From the NCBI GenBank assembly GCA_040767605.1, contig JAXGOI010000001.1, forward strand, positions 1,674,001 through 1,738,000: 64,000 nucleotides of DNA, read 5' to 3'. The notes beneath the pieces are model-generated. The model saw only the letters and a program-made list of their open reading frames with translations. It was not told the origin of the DNA and did no database searches. This DNA is from JAXGOI01 sp040767605. GTDB taxonomy: Bacteria; Bacillota; Dehalobacteriia; UBA4068. Positions 16,922-26,376 of this stretch are shown here, piece by piece. Made by a program: the position numbers and the translations under genes. Within the stretch, counting starts at the first letter, position 1; the number at the start of each line of letters is the position of its first letter.

Positions 16922-18577
16922 ATGAGAAGCGATTTAATGAAAAGCGGCATAAACAGGGCCCCTCACCGTTCCCTGCTTTATGCTCTGGGGCTAACCAAAG
17001 AAGAAATTGAAAGGCCGATTATCGGCATTGTCAATTCTTTTAATGAAGTTATTCCCGGGCATATTCATTTGCGTCAAATTACCGAGGCTGTCAAGGCCGG
17101 CGTGCGAGTTATGGGGGGAACTCCTTTGGAGTTCCCGGCAATAGGAGTATGCGACGGTATTGCCATGGGCCATGAAGGTATGAAATATTCTTTAGGCAGC
17201 AGAGAGCTGATTGCCGATTCCACCGAGGTTATGGCAATGGCTCATGCCTTTGACGCCCTGGCTTTTATCCCGAATTGCGATAAAATAGTTCCCGGTATGC
17301 TTATGGCCGCCGCCAGGCTTAATTTGCCCTGTATTTTTATAAGCGGCGGGCCGATGATGGCAGGCAGAGCCGGCAAAAGAGCTTTGGATTTAAATACTTT
17401 ATTTGAGGCTGCGGGAGCGGTTAATTCCGGCAAAATGGCGGAAAAGGAAATGGAAGCTCTGGAAATGTGCGCCTGCCCCGGCTGCGGCAGCTGCTCCGGT
17501 ATGTTTACCGCCAATTCCATGAATTGCCTTACTGAGGCTATCGGTATGGGCTTGCCCGGCAACGGCACAATCCCCGCTGTGGAGGCCGCCCGTATCCGCC
17601 TGGCTAAACATGCGGGCATGAAGGTAATGGAATTATGGGAAAGAGATATCCGCCCGGCGGATATTATGACCCCCCAGGCCTTTAGAAATGCCCTGATTTG
17701 CGATATGGCAATGGGGGGCTCTACCAATACCCTGCTGCATTTACCGGCCATTGCCTATGAGCTTGGTATAGAGCTTGGCTTGGAAAAAGCGGAGGAAGTC
17801 AGCCGCATTACCCCTCATTTGGCAAAGCTTGCCCCCTCCGGGGAGCATCATATTGAGGATTTTAACTCAGCCGGGGGTATTCAGGCTTTAATGGGCCATT
17901 TGGCAGAAATCGGCCTTGTTGACGGCTCTCAGCTAAGTGTAAGCGGCAGGGAGATTTCCGCATCCTTTGGGCCGATTTTAGATGAAAGGGTTATCCGCCG
18001 CAAAGAGAATGCTTACAGCCAGGTAGGGGGCCTTAAAGTATTATGGGGCAATTTGGCCGAAGACGGCTGCGTGGTTAAAAAAGCCGCGGTTTTGCCGGAA
18101 ATGATGAGGCATAAAGGCCCTGCCAGAGTTTTTAATTCAGAAGAAGAGGCGGTTGCCGCCTTAGATAATAGGCAGATTAAACCCGGGGATATTATGGTTA
18201 TCCGTTATGAGGGGCCAAAAGGCGGCCCGGGAATGCGGGAAATGCTCCAGCCAACCTCCGCCGTACAGGGGGCCGGCATGGGGGATTCCGTAGCTCTTTT
18301 AACCGACGGCCGTTTTTCCGGGGCTACCAGAGGCGCCTCTATCGGTCATATTTCCCCCGAGGCCGCAGAAGGCGGTTTAATTGCCTTAGTTGAAGAAGGG
18401 GATATAATTTCCATAGATATCGAAGAGGGCCGTTTGGAATTACAGGTGCCTGAAAGCATTTTGGAGGAAAGAAGAAATAAGTGGCAAAAGCCCGCACCTA
18501 AAATTACTAAAGGCTATATGGCAAAATATGCCGGCAGAGTAATTTCCGGAGCTAAAGGCGCAATTACTATAAAGTAA
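16922..18577 (+). CDS. ilvD: Dihydroxy-acid dehydratase
   Basis: It dehydrates 2,3-dihydroxy-isovalerate and -methylvalerate in valine/isoleucine synthesis, using an Fe-S cluster. The 551-residue enzyme has the signatures CDGIAMGHEGMKYSLGSREL, FIPNCDKIVPGML and CPGCGSCSGMFTANSM, which include the cluster cysteines, and SLLTDGRFSGA-like VALLTDGRFSGATRG near the C-terminus. The start is the ATG behind AAAAGGAGA; an upstream in-frame start at 16892 has no ribosome-binding site. It heads the ilvD-ilvN-ilvB cluster. ilvC and leu genes are absent from the window. Confidence 0.97.
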   Translation: MRSDLMKSGINRAPHRSLLYALGLTKEEIERPIIGIVNSFNEVIPGHIHLRQITEAVKAGVRVMGGTPLEFPAIGVCDGIAMGHEGMKYSLGSRELIADSTEVMAMAHAFDALAFIPNCDKIVPGMLMAAARLNLPCIFISGGPMMAGRAGKRALDLNTLFEAAGAVNSGKMAEKEMEALEMCACPGCGSCSGMFTANSMNCLTEAIGMGLPGNGTIPAVEAARIRLAKHAGMKVMELWERDIRPADIMTPQAFRNALICDMAMGGSTNTLLHLPAIAYELGIELGLEKAEEVSRITPHLAKLAPSGEHHIEDFNSAGGIQALMGHLAEIGLVDGSQLSVSGREISASFGPILDERVIRRKENAYSQVGGLKVLWGNLAEDGCVVKKAAVLPEMMRHKGPARVFNSEEEAVAALDNRQIKPGDIMVIRYEGPKGGPGMREMLQPTSAVQGAGMGDSVALLTDGRFSGATRGASIGHISPEAAEGGLIALVEEGDIISIDIEEGRLELQVPESILEERRNKWQKPAPKITKGYMAKYAGRVISGAKGAITIK

Positions 18578-18678
18578 GTTAAACCGTTTTAAGCATAAAA
18601 CGCCTCTTTTGCGCAATGGGGTAACAGGGCTTAAATAGGGCGGTTTAAAATGGTTTTAGAATGAATGGAGGATTAATT

Positions 18679-19170
18679 ATGAGGCATACCCTCTCGGTTT
18701 TAGTAGAAAATAATACCGGTGTTTTATCCCGGGTTTCCGGCTTATTCAGCCGGCGGGGTTTTAATATTGAAAGCTTATCTGTAAGCACTACGGATAAAAA
18801 AGAAATTTCCCGGATGACTATTGTAGTCGAAGGGGATGAGGATGTTATGGAGCAGGTAACAAAACAGCTCCATAAGCTGGTAGAGGTTATAAAAATAAGC
18901 AATATTACCGGCGAGGAGTTTATTGATAGGGGCATGGCTTTATTTAAAGTAGCGTCCGACCCTTCAAAAAGAGGGGAAATTATTCAAATTGCGGATATTT
19001 TCAGAGCTCATATTTTAGATTTCAGCACCAATTCCATGATTATCGAGGCTACCGGCAATGAGAAGAAAATTATTGCTATCGAGGAGGCTCTCAGGCCTTT
19101 TGGGATTAAAGAATTAGTCCGCACCGGCTCAATAGCTATGGTTCGGGGTACTAAAAAAAATAATAAATAG
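18679..19170 (+). CDS. ilvN: Acetolactate synthase small (regulatory) subunit
   Basis: This 163-residue subunit confers valine feedback and stability on IlvB. It has the N-terminal ACT domain (HTLSVLVENNTGVLSRVSGL, RRGFNIESLSV) and the C-terminal small-subunit domain (RAHILDFSTNSMIIEATG, GIKELVRTGSIAM). Start 18679 follows GGAGG; the upstream ATG at 18661 lies before that site. It ends 14 bp before ilvB, and the order small-before-large is notable but known. Confidence 0.96.
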   Translation: MRHTLSVLVENNTGVLSRVSGLFSRRGFNIESLSVSTTDKKEISRMTIVVEGDEDVMEQVTKQLHKLVEVIKISNITGEEFIDRGMALFKVASDPSKRGEIIQIADIFRAHILDFSTNSMIIEATGNEKKIIAIEEALRPFGIKELVRTGSIAMVRGTKKNNK

Positions 19171-19184
19171 GAGGTGGAGGAATA

Positions 19185-20855
19185 ATGCAAATGACAGGAG
19201 CGGCGGCATTAATTAAAGGTTTGGAGGAACAGGGCGTTAAAGTCGTCTTTGGCTACCCGGGCGGGGCAATACTCCCCGTATACGATGCCCTTAAAAAGTC
19301 CTCCATCAGGCATATTTTAACCCGCACGGAGCAGGGCGCTTCCCATGCTGCCAGCGGATATTCCAGAGTTAGCGGCCAGGTTGGGGTTTGTATGGCAACC
19401 TCCGGCCCGGGGGCAACAAATTTGGTTACGGGCCTTGCCACGGCTTATATGGATTCTATCCCTCTTGTGGCAATAACCGGCCAGGTAGCAACAAAAATGA
19501 TAGGCACCGATGCCTTTCAGGAGGTAGATATTACCGGTATTACCCAGCCTATAACCAAGCATAATTATCTTGTTACAAATGCCGACGATTTACCGAGAAT
19601 AATAAAAGAGGCCTTTTTTATTGCCTCAACAGGGCGGCCGGGGCCGGTTTTAATAGATATACCCAAGGATATCGCAGAGGCCAAATGTACGGCCCATTTT
19701 CCTAAAGAAATTTCCCTTCCGGGCTATAAGCCCACTTATAAAGGGCATGCGGCTCAAATTAAATTAGCAGCCCAAGCTTTATCCAAGGCCCGCCGGCCGT
19801 TGATTTATGCCGGGGGCGGGGTTATCAATTCCGCGGCCTGGGATCAATTGCGCCAGGTTGCCGAGAAGCTGAAAAGCCCGGTTGTTACAACTTTAATGGG
19901 TAAAGGCGCCATAGCCCAGAACCACCCCTTATTTTTAGGTATGCTGGGTATGCACGGCTTTCCTGCGGCTAATTTAGCGGCAATTTCCTGCGATGTTTTA
20001 TTGGCTGTGGGGGCCCGCTTTGATGATAGGGTAACAGGCCTTCCTCAGCGTTTTGCCCCTACGGCAAAAATAATTCATATCGATATAGACCCTGCCGAAA
20101 TCGGCAAGAATATCGGTATAGATATTCCTATAGTGGGGGATGTAAAAATGGTTTTAGGGGAAATTTTAGAAAAAATAACCCCTGCCGACAGCGAAGATTG
20201 GCTGGCTAAGGTGGAGGCCTTTAAAGACAGGAATGAGGTTATACTCAGGCGGGCCAGAGAATGCTGCCTTTCCTCATGGATGGTTGTAGACCGCCTTTCT
20301 TCTATGGTGGGAGACAGGGCCATTGTCAGCACCGATGTAGGGCAGCATCAAATGGCGGCGGCGCAATTTTACCATTGTAACCGCCCCGGGGCTTTTCTTA
20401 CCTCCGGCGGTTTGGGAACTATGGGCTATGGCGTTCCCGCGGCTATGGGGGCGCAATTTGCAGCCCCGGAGGATTTGGTTATTTGTATTACCGGGGATGG
20501 CAGTTTTCAAATGAACTTAACCGAACTGGCTACAATTAAGGCCAATAATTTGCCGGTTAAAATTATTCTTTTTAATAATTCCTGCCTGGCTTTGGTACGC
20601 CAGCTTCAGCATACCTATTGCAAAAAGGAATATTTTGCCGTAGATATGGAGGGCAACCCGGATTTTGTCCTTTTGGCGGAGGCCTATGGCTTTGAAGCCT
20701 ATAGAATAAGCGATGTTTGCCAGGTGGATGAGGTTTTACAAAAGGCGATTAATAATGGCAAGCCGACATTAATAGATTGCCTTGTAAATAAAGAGGATAT
20801 GGTTTTCCCCACTGTGGTGGCGGGGAAGGCTTTGGATGAAATGATTATGCCTTAA
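19185..20855 (+). CDS. ilvB: Acetolactate synthase large (catalytic) subunit
   Basis: This TPP enzyme condenses two pyruvates, or pyruvate with 2-oxobutyrate, in branched-chain amino-acid synthesis. The 556-residue protein shows FGYPGGAILPVYDAL, the catalytic-glutamate region RTEQGASHAASGYSR (Glu around residue 48), GPGATN, and the TPP/Mg motif GDGSFQMNLTELATI. Start context is GGAGGTGGAGGAATA before ATG; a second ATG lies two codons later. The gene is followed by a strong bidirectional hairpin. Confidence 0.97.
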   Translation: MQMTGAAALIKGLEEQGVKVVFGYPGGAILPVYDALKKSSIRHILTRTEQGASHAASGYSRVSGQVGVCMATSGPGATNLVTGLATAYMDSIPLVAITGQVATKMIGTDAFQEVDITGITQPITKHNYLVTNADDLPRIIKEAFFIASTGRPGPVLIDIPKDIAEAKCTAHFPKEISLPGYKPTYKGHAAQIKLAAQALSKARRPLIYAGGGVINSAAWDQLRQVAEKLKSPVVTTLMGKGAIAQNHPLFLGMLGMHGFPAANLAAISCDVLLAVGARFDDRVTGLPQRFAPTAKIIHIDIDPAEIGKNIGIDIPIVGDVKMVLGEILEKITPADSEDWLAKVEAFKDRNEVILRRARECCLSSWMVVDRLSSMVGDRAIVSTDVGQHQMAAAQFYHCNRPGAFLTSGGLGTMGYGVPAAMGAQFAAPEDLVICITGDGSFQMNLTELATIKANNLPVKIILFNNSCLALVRQLQHTYCKKEYFAVDMEGNPDFVLLAEAYGFEAYRISDVCQVDEVLQKAINNGKPTLIDCLVNKEDMVFPTVVAGKALDEMIMP

Positions 20856-20865
20856 ATGCTTTTAA

Positions 20866-20895
20866 AAAAAGAACACAGCCTGGGCTGTGTTCTTT
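20866..20895 (+). terminator. Bidirectional terminator between ilvB and the SGNH gene
   Basis: A near-perfect palindrome, AAAAAGAACACAGCC (20866-20880) against GGCTGTGTTCTTTTT (20883-20897), has A and T tracts on both sides and can serve both convergent genes. Confidence 0.93.
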
Positions 20896-21597
20896 TTATT
20901 TACGGTATTTTTCGGCGAAGCGGATAAAAGCCTCGGCCATAATTTCCTGCCCTTTTTGATTAGGATGTATTCCGTCAAGGCATAAAAGGGAATCCGGCCT
21001 GCCGTATTCCATAAAAAACTCCCGCACATTTACCAAAGGGCAGCAAAAATCTTTGGCAATTTGGCAAATAGCCTGAGAATAGCTTTTATGATGCTCGTAA
21101 ATATGCTCTACTTTGCCTAAAAAATCCAGTATATTCCCGGGATTATTCCCCTTGGAAATCCAGGAAAAATACTTTGAAGAAGAAATAGGCGGCAAATTCA
21201 TTAATATGGGGGTTATGGCCTTATTCCGCAGGGCGGTAACCATATTTTCATAGGATTTATAAAATTGGGCAATGGAGGTTTTGGGCAAATGGCCTTCCCG
21301 GGGGTCTTGAGAAATTTCTTCCCAATTATAATCGCAATCATTCCCACCGAATTCAATTACCGCAATATCGCATTTTGGTGTTTTTTCTAAGGAGGCTGCC
21401 ATAATTTCTTCCCCTTTAGTTGCCGTACAGCCAAAAAGGGAATTATTTTTTATTTCCAGCCCCAGCTTTTCTTTAACTATGCTTACGCAATTATTTTTTA
21501 AAGTTGTATAGCGGCCTTTTACCTCATCAAAAATAATGCCTTTTAAAAGGGAATCCCCCCAGACGCAAATGGCCGGTTTTATTTTATCTAAATCCAT
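20896..21597 (-). CDS. SGNH/GDSL-family hydrolase
   Basis: This 233-residue protein is an esterase/acetylhydrolase of the SGNH fold. It has block I CVWGDSLLKG (nucleophile Ser about residue 16), block III EFGGNDCDYNW and block V LDGIHPNQKGQEIMAEA (Asp/His). No signal peptide is visible, so it appears cytoplasmic. The ATG follows GGAGGAATA. It is the last gene of a minus-strand run behind the DUF881/Sbp genes. Substrate is unknown; carbohydrate or lipid deacylation is typical for the family. Confidence 0.88.
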   Translation of the reverse strand: MDLDKIKPAICVWGDSLLKGIIFDEVKGRYTTLKNNCVSIVKEKLGLEIKNNSLFGCTATKGEEIMAASLEKTPKCDIAVIEFGGNDCDYNWEEISQDPREGHLPKTSIAQFYKSYENMVTALRNKAITPILMNLPPISSSKYFSWISKGNNPGNILDFLGKVEHIYEHHKSYSQAICQIAKDFCCPLVNVREFFMEYGRPDSLLCLDGIHPNQKGQEIMAEAFIRFAEKYRK

Positions 21598-21653
21598 TAT
21601 TCCTCCGTTAATCTTTATTAGTCTTTATTTTTTAGTTTATAAGCTGTAAATTT

Positions 21654-22370
21654 TTAGGGATTATATTTAATATACCGGTAAGCCGCAGGGGAAGCCCCGG
21701 GTATGCTTATCAGCCGCTCGCTGCGAATTGTAGGGAAAAGCTGATATAAAACATTAAACATATTAATTATACCCCCGGTGTAGGTCAGGCCTTTTTCCAG
21801 AGTATCGGGATTGCCTATGGCCTTAATCACAACAGGGGAGAGGAGCTCGCTGCCGTCAATATTTATAACAATTTCTCCCTTGGTATTATAGCCCTCGCCG
21901 ATAATTGTATTAAAACGAATCCGCTTATCATTAATGGCTATGGCCTCGGCGCCGGAAACTAAAAGCTCATTAACTAAATCAATAAGGTCAAGGTACATAA
22001 GGGGGGAATCCCCCGTTATAGTTACGCTTATTCCCTGGCCTTCAACAGGGGTTGCCCCTGTTATCATTTGCAGCTGCTTTACCTGATTAGTTAAAGTTGC
22101 CTCCAGGCTCATACCGGCGGAGGTTTTTTCCTCCAGGGAGCGCAATTCTTTTTGCAAAAGCGCCAGGTTTTTACTGACTTCCTGCTGTTTTTCGCTTAGG
22201 CTGAGAATAATTGCCCCTAAATCATCTATGGTTTGATTTTCTAAAGCGTTGGAAACGGCAATATGGGTACGGAATTGGGCTGTTAAAAGCACACCGAATA
22301 AAAGCATAACCAAAGCCAGAGTAATATGAATGGGCTGAGTTTTTCTTTTATTCTTTGCCGTGTTTTCCAT
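21654..22370 (-). CDS. DUF881 family protein (second copy)
   Basis: This 238-residue membrane-anchored protein has one N-terminal transmembrane segment (ITLALVMLLFGVLLTAQF), a coiled-coil stretch of about residues 50-90 rich in Glu, Lys and Leu, and the extracellular DUF881 domain (GATPVEGQGISVTITGD, LVNELLVSGAEAIAINDKRI). DUF881 proteins occur in Gram-positive division and envelope clusters; biochemical function is unknown. It lies downstream of sbp and of another DUF881 gene, the familiar DUF881-Sbp-DUF881 arrangement. Confidence 0.88.
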   Translation of the reverse strand: MENTAKNKRKTQPIHITLALVMLLFGVLLTAQFRTHIAVSNALENQTIDDLGAIILSLSEKQQEVSKNLALLQKELRSLEEKTSAGMSLEATLTNQVKQLQMITGATPVEGQGISVTITGDSPLMYLDLIDLVNELLVSGAEAIAINDKRIRFNTIIGEGYNTKGEIVINIDGSELLSPVVIKAIGNPDTLEKGLTYTGGIINMFNVLYQLFPTIRSERLISIPGASPAAYRYIKYNP

Positions 22371-22415
22371 TGTAAATTCCCCAAAATATATTTAGTTTTT
22401 TAAACCGATGTATCG

Positions 22416-22997
22416 TTAAACCGTAGTACCGTTCTTATTTGCCTTATCAGAGCCTTCATCTTCAATGGGGGTATCCTTATCAGGCTCCGGCTCAATTTGA
22501 AGGGGCGGATTATCAGGGTCAATAATGTTATTTCCTACTTTTCTCTCTTCCGTTTCATTATTGGTATCATTATTTACATCATAATCGGCTTCGTTATTAG
22601 CTTCATTGTTGGCCTTATTGAGAGCCTCATTGGCGGCTCTTGCTTTTTTAGCCCGGTATTTCTGCCTCCGGCGAAAAATTATCTGCCGGCGAATAAAGCC
22701 GATATTTGAGAATATCCTTAAACCAAAGGCAATTACTGCGGCAAGGTAAAGGTCTATTCCCAAAAGGTCTCCCAAATAGGCCAAAGCCGCCGCTAAAAGC
22801 ATATTGGTAATAAAACCGGAAACTAAAATCGGGCTGTCAAATTTATCCTCCAGCCAGGCATGCCATGCCCCCAAGAGGGAATCTAAAGCGGCAAGCACCG
22901 CTATGGAAAGATATTTGGCATATATAACAGGCACTGCAAAAGTAAAAATAGTGCCCAGCAATAAACCCGTTAATAAACCAAGAATGGGGAACCACAT
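22416..22997 (-). CDS. sbp: Small basic protein (DUF1290, Sbp) with acidic/asparagine-rich tail
   Basis: Residues 1-110 form the DUF1290 integral membrane domain with about three hydrophobic segments (MWFPILGLLTGLLLGTIFTF, IYAKYLSIAVLAALDSLLGA) ending in a basic RRRQKYRAKKAR stretch. Typical Sbp proteins stop near here. This one continues to 193 residues with a low-complexity Asn/Glu/Asp tail (NNEANNEADYDVNNDTNNET) that looks like a repeat expansion. AAGGAG precedes the ATG. Sbp is found next to DUF881 and division genes; its function is undefined. Confidence 0.88.
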   Translation of the reverse strand: MWFPILGLLTGLLLGTIFTFAVPVIYAKYLSIAVLAALDSLLGAWHAWLEDKFDSPILVSGFITNMLLAAALAYLGDLLGIDLYLAAVIAFGLRIFSNIGFIRRQIIFRRRQKYRAKKARAANEALNKANNEANNEADYDVNNDTNNETEERKVGNNIIDPDNPPLQIEPEPDKDTPIEDEGSDKANKNGTTV

Positions 22998-23028
22998 ATT
23001 TATCGCTCCTTATATTCAGGCGGTTTTA

Positions 23029-23793
23029 TCAGGCCGGAGGGGCTTCCTCCCCCGGTTCTTCCTTAGGTATTTGAGTATATTCCGTTGCATAAGAGCCTGT
23101 AAAGGGGGGCAAAGTTTGCTCCTCAACTTTAATAAGCTTCATAGGCATTTCTTTTGAGGCCAGTACGGAATAGTGATAGGATTCTGTAATAGCCAGCTCC
23201 AATCCGGAGGGGCTGCCGATAATTTTAATATCATAGGGCGGCGCAAGCCGGGCGGAATTTACTAAAATTACCGTACCCACACAGCGTATATTGGAGATAT
23301 CCACAATTCTCTGATTATTAACGCTTATAGCCTCCGCCTCTTTGGCAACGGCATTAATAAGGTATAGTATATCGGTTGAATGGATAATATAATTTTCCGG
23401 GTAATAGGTTTCGGGGTTATTTTTTTTGGCAATTTCGGCCCCTTTATTATTATCATCCAGAGTTAAAACAACACCCGGCCCCGTTACCTGTGTTAAGCCG
23501 GCTTTATTTTTTAAAGATTCCAAGCTTTTATTAAGGCCTGCCAAAACATATTCGCCCTCGGTTTGTTCTTTTTGAATAGAATCAATTTTCTCCCGGGCTT
23601 CTATAATTTCCTCCTCAAGGGAGTTTATTTCTTCTTCTAAATTATCAATATAGGCAATAAGCTGTTGATTATGAGGTTTTTGGGCCCGGGCGGCACTATT
23701 ATAATAATGGCGGAATGATACCATAAGCAAAAAGCCGGTAATTAAAGCCGCAATTGTTATGAGTAATTTGGGTTTATCCATGGGCTTTTTCAA
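23029..23793 (-). CDS. DUF881 family protein (first copy)
   Basis: This 254-residue membrane-anchored protein has a transmembrane segment near residue 12 (LLITIAALITGFLLMVSF), a coiled coil (about 40-80: LEEEINSLEEEIIEAREK) and the DUF881 domain (GLTQVTGPGVVLTLDDNN, AVAKEAEAISVNNQRI). I place the start at TTG 23793 because GGAGGGG lies six bases upstream. The ATG at 23781 is too far from that site, and the ATG at 23835 has none. It is the first gene of the minus-strand envelope operon, divergent from cdaA. Confidence 0.85.
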   Translation of the reverse strand: MKKPMDKPKLLITIAALITGFLLMVSFRHYYNSAARAQKPHNQQLIAYIDNLEEEINSLEEEIIEAREKIDSIQKEQTEGEYVLAGLNKSLESLKNKAGLTQVTGPGVVLTLDDNNKGAEIAKKNNPETYYPENYIIHSTDILYLINAVAKEAEAISVNNQRIVDISNIRCVGTVILVNSARLAPPYDIKIIGSPSGLELAITESYHYSVLASKEMPMKLIKVEEQTLPPFTGSYATEYTQIPKEEPGEEAPPA

Positions 23794-23912
23794 ATGCCAC
23801 CCCTCCTTTTTAATAAAGTAAGCACATAAATGCATTATACTATAATTTAAATAAGATTAAAAGCTATTTAAAGGCGCCGCTCAAGATAATTCCCAACAAA
23901 AGAGGAAAAGTT

Positions 23913-23942
23913 TTGTAAATTAATTATAAATATATGTATAAT
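23913..23942 (+). promoter_or_regulatory. Sigma-A-like promoter for cdaA
   Basis: TTGTAA (23913-23918) and TATAAT (23937-23942) are spaced by 18 bases, about 110 bases upstream of cdaA in the divergent intergenic region. Confidence 0.55.
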
Positions 23943-24051
23943 TAATCTTAATAGCCTATATTCTTAAAGGGTTTTTTTGGCCCTTTGTCGAAAAATATTT
24001 TTAGTCTAAAAACCTATAGAGAAATAAATAATACGCAAAGGGGTGAAATGC

Positions 24052-24879
24052 TTGTTTTTGCCCAATATTTCTGATTTTAATACGCTTTCGGCCCTTATAG
24101 CGGTTATAGATATTGCAATTGTGGCTTTTCTTTTATATAAGGTTTTAATGCTTATTAAGGGTACCAGAGCCGTTCAGCTTATCCGGGGAATTGTATTTTT
24201 GCTTATTGCGGTAAATATCAGCGACCTTCTGGGTTTTAGTACCATTCAATGGATACTTAAACAGGCCTGGTCGGTTATTTTTGTTGCTTTGGCCGTTATT
24301 TTTCAGCCGGAGCTCCGCCGGGCTTTGGAGAGGGTCGGCAGGGGCCAGTTTTTTACAAAATCCCCTGCTCAGCTTGGCACAGGGGATGTTATGCGGCTTA
24401 TTGATGAGCTTACCGGGGCAATGGTTGCCTGCTCCAAAACAAAAACCGGGGCTTTATTAATTTTAGAGCAGGAAACAGGCCTTAATGATTATATAGAAAC
24501 CGGCGTGGTGGTAGATGCCGTAGTAAGCGCGGAAATGCTTATTAATACATTTACCCCAAGCACCCCCCTGCATGACGGGGCGGCTATTATAAGAGGGAAC
24601 AGGCTTATTGCCGCCGCCTGCTTTTTGCCCCTTACGGATAACCCTTATATCAGCACATCTTTAGGCACCCGCCACAGGGCGGCTATTGGGATTTCCGAGG
24701 TATCCGATGCCGTGGCTTTAATTGTATCGGAAGAAACAGGGATAATTTCCATGGCAAGAGAGGGCAAGCTTGTACGCTCATTGGATGAGAAGCAATTGCG
24801 GGGTACTTTAGAGGCTATTTATGCCGCCGTTCCCAACTCCTCTAAATTCTTTGGCTATTGGAGGGGCAAAAGCAAATGA
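24052..24879 (+). CDS. cdaA: Diadenylate cyclase CdaA (c-di-AMP synthase)
   Basis: It makes cyclic di-AMP from two ATP; the messenger controls potassium and osmolyte balance and cell-wall homeostasis. The 275-residue protein has three N-terminal membrane helices and then the DAC domain, with DGA (HDGAAIIRG, about residues 175-177) and RHR (GTRHRAAIG, about 207-209). The AAAGGGG site favours the TTG at 24052; a GTG at 24043 overlaps that site. It overlaps cdaR by 4 bp, and cdaA-cdaR-glmM is the conserved Firmicute trio. Confidence 0.96.
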   Translation: MFLPNISDFNTLSALIAVIDIAIVAFLLYKVLMLIKGTRAVQLIRGIVFLLIAVNISDLLGFSTIQWILKQAWSVIFVALAVIFQPELRRALERVGRGQFFTKSPAQLGTGDVMRLIDELTGAMVACSKTKTGALLILEQETGLNDYIETGVVVDAVVSAEMLINTFTPSTPLHDGAAIIRGNRLIAAACFLPLTDNPYISTSLGTRHRAAIGISEVSDAVALIVSEETGIISMAREGKLVRSLDEKQLRGTLEAIYAAVPNSSKFFGYWRGKSK

Positions 24880-26081
24880 AAAAAATTAAAACCGAAAACC
24901 TTACCTATAAATTAGGCGCCGTTATTTTAGCTCTGCTTTTATGGTTTTATGTTTATCAATCTCAAAACCCTGTTAAAGAGCAGGTTTTTAATGTTCTTAT
25001 TCAGCCTATGCAATTATCTCAGGGTCTTGTTATGGTAGAAGATAATTATATGGTGCAAATCCGGGTTCAGGGGCAAAGAAGAGTTTTAGAAAAACTGCAG
25101 CCAAAGGAGATAAGCGCCTATTTAAACCTTGCCAATTTAGAAGAGGGAGAGCATAATCTAAAGGTTTATGTTACCCTGCCCGAGAGTCTACAGCAGGTTT
25201 CTATTAATCCTTCTCATTTGGATGTACGCCTGGAGGCTTTAAAGAGTAAAAAACTCCCTGTTAATATAGTTATAGATAAGCCCCTTACCGCCGCGGATTA
25301 TCTTATGCTTACCCCCCGGCTGGAGCCGGAGGAAATAATAGTCTTCGGCCCCCCCGCCCATTTAGATGAAATAGCCTCGGCCTTTATTTCTTTGGATTTA
25401 GCCAATATTACCGAATCTGTCAGCGTCAGCCTGCCTATTCAGCTTAAAAATAACGGGGGGGCAATTATTAACCGCAGTTTTGATATGGAGCCCTCTTTTA
25501 TTAATGTATTCATCCCCGTTGTAGCTAAAAAGCCGGAGCGTATTTTGCCGATAAATGTGCCGATTCTCGGCACCCCCGCCCCGGGGTATCAAATAAGCCG
25601 CATTGTACTGGAGCCCGCCCAAATTAAGGCCTATGGGGATATGCAGCTTCTTTTAGATTTAAGAGCTTTGGAAACGGTGCCTGTGGATATAACAAATGCC
25701 AAAGGGGATTTTACTAAAAAGGCGGATTTAATTTTGCCGGCAGGGGTGAGTGTAGCCGAAAATAAAAGCATAAATGTCAGCCTTATTATTGAGCCTTTGG
25801 AGCAAAAAACTATTAATAATGCCGTTATTTATCATCAAAACATCCCCCCCGGAATAGTTATTGAGGCCAAAAGCCAAACGGCTTCCGTAACTGTTGTGGG
25901 GCCAAAAAGCTTTATAGAAGACTTAAAAGACGGAGAGATTATCCCTTATATTGATCTTCAGGGTTTGGAAGTTGGGTCTTATTCTCTGCCTATTCAGGTA
26001 AATTTGCCGCCTAATATTTCTTTAGTATCTTTAAACCCCCAAGAGGATTTACTTACCCTTAAAGAGTCTCAGCCTCAATAA
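24876..26081 (+). CDS. cdaR: CdaR, YbbR-domain regulator of CdaA
   Basis: This 401-residue protein has a single N-terminal membrane helix (LGAVILALLLWFYVY) and an extracytoplasmic array of about four YbbR domains (repeats with VQIRVQGQRRVL, IIVFGPPAHLDEIASAFI, IKAYGDMQLLLDL, VTVVGPKSFIEDL). CdaR binds CdaA and modulates c-di-AMP synthesis. The start overlaps cdaA as ATGA, so the two are translationally coupled. Confidence 0.94.
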   Translation: MKKIKTENLTYKLGAVILALLLWFYVYQSQNPVKEQVFNVLIQPMQLSQGLVMVEDNYMVQIRVQGQRRVLEKLQPKEISAYLNLANLEEGEHNLKVYVTLPESLQQVSINPSHLDVRLEALKSKKLPVNIVIDKPLTAADYLMLTPRLEPEEIIVFGPPAHLDEIASAFISLDLANITESVSVSLPIQLKNNGGAIINRSFDMEPSFINVFIPVVAKKPERILPINVPILGTPAPGYQISRIVLEPAQIKAYGDMQLLLDLRALETVPVDITNAKGDFTKKADLILPAGVSVAENKSINVSLIIEPLEQKTINNAVIYHQNIPPGIVIEAKSQTASVTVVGPKSFIEDLKDGEIIPYIDLQGLEVGSYSLPIQVNLPPNISLVSLNPQEDLLTLKESQPQ

Positions 26082-26098
26082 AGTATTTTTAATAAAAG

Positions 26099-26131
26099 GC
26101 AAAATAAGCAGCCTAAAGGGCTGCCTTTTGC
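26099..26131 (+). terminator. Hairpin after cdaR
   Basis: GCAGCC/GGCTGC (26108-26113 with 26119-26124) sits inside an outer GCAAAA/TTTTGC pairing. The T-tract is displaced, so termination may be partial and leave readthrough to glmM. Confidence 0.55.
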
Positions 26132-26376
26132 ATAAGAAATTTTTTTTTGAATATAATTAGCTGATGATATTTGGCGGAACATTTTGGTATTTTGCCCGGT
26201 CTTAATTTATAAGAAGTTATTTTATTTGCCAGGCTTATAGGCTAAGGCCCGGTATTATAATTGCCAGGCCTGCGGTGTTTAAAGGAGTCGGAGCTTAAAA
26301 ATAAAGCTATCGGCTTATTTTAAAGGCGTTTCTTTAAAGTTAATTTCCATTCCGTTTTTTATTCAAAGGAGGAAAT

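Noticed and set aside
23794..23835. Longer start for the first DUF881 gene at ATG 23835
   Set aside because: That ATG has no ribosome-binding site, while GGAGGGG is placed for the TTG at 23793.
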